7,904 nt of DNA, from positions 1 through 7,904 of the forward strand of contig CABWZL010000020.1 of NCBI GenBank assembly GCA_902509805.1, given 5' to 3'. Shown here one piece after another: positions 1 through 7,174 of this stretch; position 1 is the stretch's first letter; each line of letters opens with the position of its first letter. A program made the translations under genes and the position numbers. This DNA comes from an uncultured Bacteroidota bacterium. Lineage in GTDB: Bacteria > Bacteroidota > Bacteroidia > Flavobacteriales > Flavobacteriaceae. The notes below the pieces were generated by a model, which had not been told where the DNA came from, did not search any database, and saw only the letters and a list, made by a program, of their open reading frames with translations.

Positions 1-1293
1 GATAATCCAAGTGATTTTTCTGTTCAAAAGGCACAAGCACAATTTTTAAGAGGACACTATAACTTTGAAATTCAAAGAATGTGGGTAAACGTACCTTACA
101 TTTCAGATGAAAACTATGCTGCAAGTGAATTTAATCAGCCAAACTCTGGTCCAATTTGGGGTCAGATTGAAGCAGATTTTTCAGCTGCTGCTGGTGCTTT
201 ACCAACATCTAGAGGTGGATCATATAGTGAGCCAGGAAGGCCACTTGCATCTGCTGCAAGAGCATATTTAGGAAGAACTCAACTTTACCAAGGTAAATGG
301 TCTGATGCATTAACTTCACTTGAATCAGTAATAAATTCTGGTGACTATGCATTGAATGCTGATTTTTCAGCAAACTTTAGATCTGCCGGTGAAAATGGTT
401 CTGAGGCGATTTTTGCTATTCAGTTTGCTTCTGATGGAGGTCAATCACCACAAGGTAACAAAGGTGGTACATTAAACCATCCTATTGGAGGTTCTACAGG
501 TGGAATGTGTTGTGGTTTTTACCAACCAACAATCAACCTTGCTAATGCTTTCCAAACAGATTCTAATGGTCTTCCATTAGCTGCTTGGGCTACTACCGAT
601 ATCACAAATGATTACGGTGTATATGAAACAGAAGCTCACACTCCTCACTCAGGTCCATTAGACCCAAGAATTGATTTTACTATCGGAAGACGTGGAATTG
701 ACTTAAACGGTTTTGGTCCAATGACAGGAAAGGATAATATTAGAGCATCATTTACTGATATCTCTGGTCCTTTTGTGAACAAGAAAAACCTTTATACTGC
801 TGGTGATGATACCAACAGAGGTACAGGTGGTTGGGGTGAACAGTTAACTGGTATTAACTATCATATTTTAAGGTATGCTGATGTTTTATTAATGGCTGCT
901 GAAGCTGCTGTTGAAACTGGTAATCTTGAAACTGGTAGAAACTATGTTAACCAAGTTAGATCTAGAGCTAAAAACGGCCCACGTGCTGATGCTTCTCCTA
1001 ACTATGTTATAGATACATACAATTCATCATGGACTGATCAAGCTGCTGCTAGAAATGCAGTTAGACATGAAAGAAGACTTGAATTATCTATGGAAGGTCA
1101 CCGTCTTTTTGATTTAAGAAGATGGAACATTATGGTTGACGCATTAAACACTTACATTGCAAACGAAGGAAGAACTATTGCTAATTTTGCAGCAAAAGCT
1201 AATCCTGTTTCAGCTAAGCATAATGCACTTCCAATTCCATTAAATGCTATAGATTCGTCTCAAGGAGCTCTTTCTCAGAATCCTGGTCACTAA
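1..1293 (+). CDS. SusD/RagB-family outer-membrane glycan-binding lipoprotein, C-terminal 430 residues (5' end outside window)
   Basis: SusD-family proteins sit on the outer surface as lipoproteins, cap a SusC-type TonB-dependent transporter and help capture oligosaccharides. The frame is open from base 1, so the Met at base 79 is internal. Numbering visible residues from base 1: a TPR-like segment AQAQFLRGHYNFEIQRMW at about 11-28; a second helical segment at 83-142 (ARAYLGRTQLYQGKW, ending SEAIFAIQF); a glycine-rich stretch with vicinal cysteines C170-C171 before FYQPTINLANAF; the family signature LRYADVLLMAAEA at 290-302; ERRLELSMEGHRLFDLRRW at 357-375; and the typical C-terminal end LPIPLNAID...LSQNPGH. 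Family members are usually about 450-600 residues, so roughly the first 50-150, including the signal peptide and lipid-anchor Cys, are missing. A SusC gene is expected just upstream. Codon use favours GGT/GCT and seldom uses ATA, unlike the downstream genes, which suggests high expression. The family assignment is firm; the ligand is not determined. Confidence 0.96.
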   Translation, partial: DNPSDFSVQKAQAQFLRGHYNFEIQRMWVNVPYISDENYAASEFNQPNSGPIWGQIEADFSAAAGALPTSRGGSYSEPGRPLASAARAYLGRTQLYQGKWSDALTSLESVINSGDYALNADFSANFRSAGENGSEAIFAIQFASDGGQSPQGNKGGTLNHPIGGSTGGMCCGFYQPTINLANAFQTDSNGLPLAAWATTDITNDYGVYETEAHTPHSGPLDPRIDFTIGRRGIDLNGFGPMTGKDNIRASFTDISGPFVNKKNLYTAGDDTNRGTGGWGEQLTGINYHILRYADVLLMAAEAAVETGNLETGRNYVNQVRSRAKNGPRADASPNYVIDTYNSSWTDQAAARNAVRHERRLELSMEGHRLFDLRRWNIMVDALNTYIANEGRTIANFAAKANPVSAKHNALPIPLNAIDSSQGALSQNPGH

Positions 1294-1321
1294 TCAAATT
1301 AAAATCTAGCTAAATTAAAAG

Positions 1322-1354
1322 CAGGATGAATTAATTTTCATCCTGTTTTTTTTT
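1322..1354 (+). terminator. Rho-independent terminator after the SusD gene
   Basis: A perfect 9-bp inverted repeat, CAGGATGAA (1322-1330) and TTCATCCTG (1337-1345), encloses a 6-base loop and is followed directly by nine T residues (1346-1354). A further G-U pair (1321 with 1346) could extend the stem. It begins 28 bp after the SusD stop and ends 11 bp before the next start codon. It should end most transcripts coming from the susCD side. I see no Bacteroidota-type -7 element (TAnnTTTG) between 1294 and 1365, so the downstream genes may depend on read-through. Confidence 0.9.
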
Positions 1355-1365
1355 AAATTTAACTT

Positions 1366-4300
1366 ATGAAAAGATTAAACCTACTTTTATTTATCATAGG
1401 TGTATTTATTTTACATATTTCATGTAGTAATGCTAATGATAACACGCAATTTACTTTACTTTCTACTAATGATACAGGGGTTGATTTTAATAATCAACTA
1501 AAAGAGGATAATTCTTTTAACTACTTTACTTATCCTTATATATATATGGGTGGTGGAGTTTCAGTTGGAGATATAAATAATGACAATTTAGATGATATTT
1601 TCTTTACCGGAAATATGACTCCAAATAAACTTTTTCTAAATAAAGGAAACTTAAATTTTGAGGATATAACATCTTCTTCAAATACTGAAGGTGATAATAG
1701 ATGGTATACTGGTTCAACGATGGTAGACATAAATAATGATGGCTATTTAGATATATATGTTTCTGTTGGCGGATTAGACGGAATAAAGAACAATGAATTA
1801 TATATAAATAATGGTGATGATACATTTGCTGAAATGGCTAAAGAATATGGAGTTGATGATATTGGTAATGGAGTTCAAGCAACATTTTTTGACTATGATA
1901 AAGATGGAGATCTAGACCTATATGTTGCAAACTATCCAATGACATCATTTGATGCCCCTAGAAGTTATTATTCTTATAAAATGCAGAATACAGAAGATCA
2001 TGAAACTGACAACTTATATAGAAACGATGGTTCATCTTTTACAAAAGTAACTGATGAGGCTGGACTCAGAACTTATGGTCTTACATTAAGTGCAACAATT
2101 GGTGATTTAAATAATGATTCATATCCAGATATCTATATATCTAATGACTTTAGTTCTCCTGATTTTATGTATATGAATAATGGTGATGGAACTTTTAAAG
2201 ATATTGTTAAGGAGTCTACTAATCATACGTCCTTTTATGGAATGGGTGTAGACATTGCAGATTTTAATAACGACCATTATCTTGATTACATTCAAGTAGA
2301 TATGGACGCTAAAGATAACAGAAGATCTAAGGCTAATATGGCTAGTATGAATCCTGAATTATTTTGGAGTACAGTTAATTATGGTTTTCATTATCAGTAT
2401 ATGCATAATACCCTGCAGTTAAATAGACGTGTTGAAGGAGATAAGCCTTTTTTTAGTAATATTTCAAGATTATCAGGAATTTCATCTACAGATTGGAGTT
2501 GGGGACCTCTTCTTGCAGATTTTGATAATGATGGATGGAAAGACCTGTTTATTTCAAATGGGACTAGGAGAGAAGTTAATAATAAAGATTATTTCAATGA
2601 AATAAAATTAAGACCTATGTCTAAGGATAGTCTTTTATATTATACAAAGCAAATACCTTCAGAGCCAATTGCTAATTTTGCATTTAGAAATAATAAAAAT
2701 CTAACATTTTCGGATGTCTCTACAGATTGGGGTCTAGATGACAAAAACTTCTCTAATGGAGCAACATATGCTGATCTTGATAATGACGGAGATTTAGAGA
2801 TTATTGTAAATAATATAGATCAAGAAGCTCAAATCTATAGGAATAATTCTATTAATAATTACGTTAGGGTTGAGTTAAAGGGTAGTGAGGAAAATGTTTT
2901 TGGAATTGATAGTAGAGTTTATGTTGAAACAGAAAATTCTAGCCAAATGCAAGAACTAACAATGACTAGAGGGTTTCAATCATCTGTTGCTCCATATTTA
3001 AACTTTGGACTTGGAAAAGATCAGTTAATTAAATCTTTAAAAGTAGTCTGGTCAAATGGTAATGTTCAGACACTAGATAATATTAAAATTAACTCAACTG
3101 TTGAGCTTAACATAATAAATTCTTCATTACCTAAGGAAGATGATTCTGAATTATCAAATCTATATTTTGAAAATGTAGATATTGTAGAACATAAACATGA
3201 AGAGAATGAGTATGATGACTATATCAAAGAAGTCCTTCTTCCTCATGAAAATTCTAGACTTGGACCTGGAATAGTTACTGGAGATATAAATGGTGATAGT
3301 CTTGAAGACTTTATTGTAGGTGGTGCTAAAGACCAATCTACAGCATTTTATATTCAAAAATCAGATGGATCATTCACAAATAAAAATTTTGCTTTTAGTA
3401 AAGCTCATAGTAAGTATGAAGATATGGATATGATACTTGAAGACTTTGATAATGATGGAGATAAAGATCTTTACATAGTTTCAGGTGGAAATGAATTTGA
3501 TCCTAACACACCAATACTTAAGGATAGATTATATGTAAACAATGGAAGTGGATCATTCAGTTATAATGAAAATTCTATTCCTCAAAATTACTCTAGTGGA
3601 ATGAGGGTAACTTCAAATGATTTTGATAAAGATGGTGATATGGATTTGTTTGTAGGCGGAAGAGTTGTTCCAGGCAGTTATCCTCTTCCTGCTGATAGTT
3701 ATTTACTTGAGAACTTATCAGATTCAAATGGAATTAAATTTATAAATGTAAATGAATCTCAGTTTCCTTTCAAAGATATTGGACTTGTTACTTCATCAGT
3801 TTGGACTGACTATAATAATGATGGCTGGACTGACTTAATTGTTGTTGGAGAGTGGACACCTATAAGATTCTTGAAAAATATCGAAGGTAATTTCACTGAG
3901 GATACTTCCTTGATTGATGTCGACTCCACTAGGGGATGGTGGTATGATATTATTTCAGAAGATTTTGATAAAGATGGAGACATGGACTTAGTTATAGGTA
4001 ACCTAGGTAATAACTACAAATATCAAACATCAGGTGATGAAACATTTGATATTTTTTATAATGATTTTGATAAAAATAATAGTGGAGATATAGTCCTCAG
4101 TTATTATAATGATGGTGAACAATATCCACTTAGAGGAAGACAATGTTCTTCAGATCAAATACCTGCAATAAAAACTAAGTTTCAAGATTATGATGCTTTT
4201 TCTATAGCTACCCTAGAAGATGTTTATAGTGAGCCTGATCTTGAAAATTCACTTCATTACTTCACTAAAACATTTTCATCTGTTTATTTAGAAAACAATG

Positions 4301-4635
4301 GTAATTCATTTAAAATGAGTAAGTTACCTGTTTTATCGCAACTCTCCTCAGTTAATAAAATTCTTTCAAAAGATATAGATAAAGATGGTTATATGGATAT
4401 AATTATTTCTGGAAATATGTATAATTCTGAAGTTGAAACACCAAGAAATGATGGGAGTGTCGGTGTTTATCTAAACTATAATCCTGATACAGGATTCGAG
4501 GCTATACCTACAAAAGAAAGTGGTTTGTTTTTAAATGGAGATGTTAAGGATATGGAGATAATTAATATAAATAAAATTGATTATATAATTTCAGCTAAAA
4601 ATGATGACTTAATAGAATTTACTAAAATTAAGTAG
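1366..4635 (+). CDS. Large FG-GAP/VCBS-repeat lipoprotein with central ASPIC/UnbV domain (CRTAC1-like family)
   Basis: The 1089-residue protein begins with a short basic stretch and hydrophobic core ending HISC, giving a probable lipidated Cys at C20; the lipobox is loose (His at -3). Calcium-loop-like repeats of the form D-x-[ND]-x-D-G-x-x-D begin near D69, D121, D176, D247, D299, D385 and D470. An ASPIC/UnbV-like domain spans about 499-571 (YVRVELKG to VVWSNGNVQTL). A second set begins near D640, D693, D752, D815, D866, D900 and D1003. The two halves look like repeated beta-propeller-type units. A conserved-looking block RGRQCSSDQIP lies at 923-933. Members of about 1100 residues are frequent in Bacteroidota PULs and are often called 'VCBS repeat-containing' or 'CRTAC1 family' proteins. 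I see no catalytic motif. A surface role in adhesion, glycan binding or complex assembly, stabilised by Ca2+, is inference. The start is the first ATG and gives the signal peptide; there is no Shine-Dalgarno sequence. Its stop is one base before the GH20 gene. Confidence 0.93.
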   Translation: MKRLNLLLFIIGVFILHISCSNANDNTQFTLLSTNDTGVDFNNQLKEDNSFNYFTYPYIYMGGGVSVGDINNDNLDDIFFTGNMTPNKLFLNKGNLNFEDITSSSNTEGDNRWYTGSTMVDINNDGYLDIYVSVGGLDGIKNNELYINNGDDTFAEMAKEYGVDDIGNGVQATFFDYDKDGDLDLYVANYPMTSFDAPRSYYSYKMQNTEDHETDNLYRNDGSSFTKVTDEAGLRTYGLTLSATIGDLNNDSYPDIYISNDFSSPDFMYMNNGDGTFKDIVKESTNHTSFYGMGVDIADFNNDHYLDYIQVDMDAKDNRRSKANMASMNPELFWSTVNYGFHYQYMHNTLQLNRRVEGDKPFFSNISRLSGISSTDWSWGPLLADFDNDGWKDLFISNGTRREVNNKDYFNEIKLRPMSKDSLLYYTKQIPSEPIANFAFRNNKNLTFSDVSTDWGLDDKNFSNGATYADLDNDGDLEIIVNNIDQEAQIYRNNSINNYVRVELKGSEENVFGIDSRVYVETENSSQMQELTMTRGFQSSVAPYLNFGLGKDQLIKSLKVVWSNGNVQTLDNIKINSTVELNIINSSLPKEDDSELSNLYFENVDIVEHKHEENEYDDYIKEVLLPHENSRLGPGIVTGDINGDSLEDFIVGGAKDQSTAFYIQKSDGSFTNKNFAFSKAHSKYEDMDMILEDFDNDGDKDLYIVSGGNEFDPNTPILKDRLYVNNGSGSFSYNENSIPQNYSSGMRVTSNDFDKDGDMDLFVGGRVVPGSYPLPADSYLLENLSDSNGIKFINVNESQFPFKDIGLVTSSVWTDYNNDGWTDLIVVGEWTPIRFLKNIEGNFTEDTSLIDVDSTRGWWYDIISEDFDKDGDMDLVIGNLGNNYKYQTSGDETFDIFYNDFDKNNSGDIVLSYYNDGEQYPLRGRQCSSDQIPAIKTKFQDYDAFSIATLEDVYSEPDLENSLHYFTKTFSSVYLENNGNSFKMSKLPVLSQLSSVNKILSKDIDKDGYMDIIISGNMYNSEVETPRNDGSVGVYLNYNPDTGFEAIPTKESGLFLNGDVKDMEIININKIDYIISAKNDDLIEFTKIK

Positions 4636-4636
4636 A

Positions 4637-7135
4637 ATGAAAATCTTCAATTATTTCTTGTTTTTTATTTCTATTTCTTTTCTATCGTGTGAATCTGAGC
4701 CTAATGCAGTTGAGGTTATTTATGAGATTAAACAGATGAAAGATTGGAGTTTAGATGTAAGCTTGACAATAAATAATTCAACAAACATAAATTTTGATTC
4801 TATCTGGTCACTTCATTGGAATCAACAAAGTGCAATATTAAATGATGAGTCAATTCCTGATAATCTTAAATATGAGTATGTTGGTGGTCAATCATATAAC
4901 ATTTTATCTTTCGGCAAAGATTACACCTTAAATACTGGTGAATCAATTTCAATTGATCTTAAACAGTCAGGAGTGGTTAAAAGGAAATCAGACCTTCCAG
5001 TTGGAGGCTTCATTGTTTTAAATAATGAAACTATAGATGTTAAATTTATTAACATATGGAAAGATGCAGATGGTATTGAAAATCTTAACCCTCCTTCTGC
5101 CCAGGATAGATATGATTATTATTCTACAATTAATCTTATTGATAAATCTGAATTAGATTTAGTAGTTCCAACTCCAAATGAAATTACTTTATTAGATGGT
5201 GTATCAATTTTAAATGATGAATATAAAATTTCAGTAGACCAATCTTTAGCTTTAGAATTTGATATTATAAACTCACTTCTCGATGATATTATAGATATTA
5301 AGTCATTTAAAATATTAAACCAAGATTCTGAAGGTGATATTATTTTTAAATATTCAGATGAGTTAAATAAGGAATCATATAGTTTAAATATAAATAACGG
5401 GAAGATATTAATTACTTCTTCAGATAGCTCAGGAGCTCTTTATGGTATTCAGTCATTAAAACAACTTTTACTAGTTTCTAAAATTGAGAATAAGCCTTTA
5501 AAGAATTTAATAATCAATGACTCTCCAAAATTTTCTTATCGAGGTATGCTTTTAGATATATCAAGAAATTTTTATGGTCCAAAAAAAATTAAGCAATTTT
5601 TGGATTATTTATCTTTCTTTAAAATAAACCATTTAGATTTTAGAATAACAGATGATGAAGGCTGGAGATTAGAGATACCTGGACTAGAGGAGTTAACAGA
5701 AGTTGGCTCAAAAAGAGCGTATACTAAAGATGAATTTGAAAGCCTAATACCCATGTATGGTTCAGGTCCTGATACAAATTCTTCAGGATCAGGTTATTTA
5801 ACCAAATCTGAGTTTATAGATATATTAAAATATGCTAAGGCAAGAAACATAGCCATAATACCACAAATTAGTTATCCCTCTCATATGAGATCTGCTATTA
5901 TTTCAATGAATGTTAGATATCAAAAATATATGGAGCTGGGCAATAAGATAGAAGCTGAAAAATACTTATTGGTTGATCCTGATGATAAAAGTGAATATTA
6001 TTCAGCACAAGGATTTAACGATAATATTGCTTGTATTTGTAGGGAAAGTACATTTAGTTTCTATGAAAAAGTTATAGATGAAATTTATTTAATGTATAAA
6101 AATGCTGGAGTTGATCTAGAAAAATTTGGAGTAGGAGCAGATGAACTTCCATATGGTGCATGGCAGAAATCTCCAATTTGTGATCAGTTTATGACTGAAA
6201 AATCAATTAGTGGAGATTATAATGCTTTGTATGAAATGATGCAGGGAAGAATTTATAATAAGCTTTCTGATTATAATGTAACAATGACAGGCTGGGATGA
6301 TATTCTATTGAAATTAACAGAAAAGAATCAGTCTGAAACTCAAATTAAAGATTTTTTTAAAGATGATGATGTGCTACTATATGTTTGGAAAAATGATTGG
6401 GGACAAGGTAGGCAAGACATGATATATAAGTATGCTAATCTTGGTTATAAAACTATTATGAGTAATTCAAGTGCATTTTATTTTGATATGGTAGATGATA
6501 AAGATCTAGATAATATTGGATTGTCATGGAGTGGTTATGCTGATTATAAAGACATGTGGACAGTTGATGTATTTAATATATTTAATGATTCATATGGTAT
6601 TGAAAAAAATAATATTTCTCAGGATTATATAGATTCTTCCGAAAAATTAAATCCTGCAAGTATGAATAATATAATTGGTATACAGTCGCAGATTTGGAGT
6701 GAAACTATTATGAGTGAAGATATTCTTGATTATATGTTTATGCCAAATATTATTGTTTTTTCTCAAAAGGCATGGTCAAATGATTCAAAATGGATGAGCA
6801 TATCAGATAAAAATCTTAGAAAAAACACTCTAAACAACGAATGGAATAAATTTTCAAACAATATTGGTCAAAGAGTTCTTCCAATGGTAGACAACATTTT
6901 TGGTGGTTTATCTTATGATTTACCTAAACCAGGTGGAATTATAGTTAATGATTCTCTGTATGCTAATTCTGCATTTCCAGGACTAAATATCAAATACACA
7001 TTAGATGGAACAACTCCGAATTCCAATAGTAAAAATTATGTTACCCCTTTAAAAATTAATCAAAGTGAATCAGTTCATTTGAGACTATTTGATAATAATG
7101 GCAGGGGAGGAAATACAATAATGGTTAACAAGTAA
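4637..7135 (+). CDS. GH20 beta-N-acetylhexosaminidase (chitobiase-type) lipoprotein with divergent active-site neighbours
   Basis: GH20 enzymes release terminal beta-linked GlcNAc or GalNAc by substrate-assisted catalysis, in which the substrate's 2-acetamido group attacks the anomeric carbon. The signal peptide ends FLSC, giving a probable lipidated C18 followed by acidic ESE. Domains: N-terminal CHB_HEX-like beta domain (about 25-145), GH20b-like domain (about 176-294), catalytic TIM barrel (about 296-720), C-terminal chitobiase-type beta domain (about 757-832, with YTLDGTTP at 787-794). Retained landmarks are YRG with substrate-binding R302, TDDEGWRLEIPGL from T338, H416, the catalytic pair D502-E503 followed by LPYGAW, W584, Y615-x-D617, W631, E689 and W713. 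Compared with the usual family motifs, HxH is D334/R336, PEID is PQIS (Q410, S412), and HxGGDE is GVGADE (G498, A501). At 832 residues it is close to chitobiase length. One base separates it from the upstream stop, so translation is probably coupled. Family membership is firm; substrate specificity is uncertain because of these substitutions. Confidence 0.94.
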   Translation: MKIFNYFLFFISISFLSCESEPNAVEVIYEIKQMKDWSLDVSLTINNSTNINFDSIWSLHWNQQSAILNDESIPDNLKYEYVGGQSYNILSFGKDYTLNTGESISIDLKQSGVVKRKSDLPVGGFIVLNNETIDVKFINIWKDADGIENLNPPSAQDRYDYYSTINLIDKSELDLVVPTPNEITLLDGVSILNDEYKISVDQSLALEFDIINSLLDDIIDIKSFKILNQDSEGDIIFKYSDELNKESYSLNINNGKILITSSDSSGALYGIQSLKQLLLVSKIENKPLKNLIINDSPKFSYRGMLLDISRNFYGPKKIKQFLDYLSFFKINHLDFRITDDEGWRLEIPGLEELTEVGSKRAYTKDEFESLIPMYGSGPDTNSSGSGYLTKSEFIDILKYAKARNIAIIPQISYPSHMRSAIISMNVRYQKYMELGNKIEAEKYLLVDPDDKSEYYSAQGFNDNIACICRESTFSFYEKVIDEIYLMYKNAGVDLEKFGVGADELPYGAWQKSPICDQFMTEKSISGDYNALYEMMQGRIYNKLSDYNVTMTGWDDILLKLTEKNQSETQIKDFFKDDDVLLYVWKNDWGQGRQDMIYKYANLGYKTIMSNSSAFYFDMVDDKDLDNIGLSWSGYADYKDMWTVDVFNIFNDSYGIEKNNISQDYIDSSEKLNPASMNNIIGIQSQIWSETIMSEDILDYMFMPNIIVFSQKAWSNDSKWMSISDKNLRKNTLNNEWNKFSNNIGQRVLPMVDNIFGGLSYDLPKPGGIIVNDSLYANSAFPGLNIKYTLDGTTPNSNSKNYVTPLKINQSESVHLRLFDNNGRGGNTIMVNK

Positions 7136-7174
7136 TTATTAATTAACTGATTATTTTTATAACTTATAATTTAA

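Noticed and set aside
79..81. ATG at base 79 as start of the SusD gene
   Set aside because: The same frame is open to base 1 and encodes the conserved SusD segment AQAQFLRGHYNFEIQR upstream of this Met, so the true start is outside the window.
1480..1498. Inverted repeat GTTGATT / AATCAAC with a 5-base loop
   Set aside because: It is a 7-bp AT-rich stem within coding sequence with no T-tract after it; short palindromes like this are expected by chance in AT-rich DNA.
1537..1547. TATATATATAT run
   Set aside because: It encodes Tyr-Ile-Tyr-Met within a conserved part of the repeat protein and is too short to be a meaningful microsatellite or regulatory site.
1536..1825. Two overlapping minus-strand reading frames of 64 and 73 codons
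   Set aside because: They lie inside the repeat-lipoprotein gene opposite well-conserved calcium-loop repeats, resemble no family and have low-complexity composition; they are shadows of the real frame.
3160..3357. Minus-strand reading frame of 65 codons
   Set aside because: It lies antisense within the repeat-lipoprotein gene, whose frame is continuous and recognisable here; there is no recognisable motif or promoter for a separate gene.
4637..7135. GH20 gene as a pseudogene or dead enzyme because of motif substitutions
   Set aside because: The frame is intact at full length, and the catalytic D502-E503 pair, R302 and the aromatic and acidic substrate-binding positions are kept, so divergence in function is more likely than loss.
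7165..7170. TATAAT just upstream of the acyltransferase start
   Set aside because: It is only four bases before the ATG and Bacteroidota primary sigma factors prefer TAnnTTTG; it is likely chance in an AT-rich 39-bp gap.
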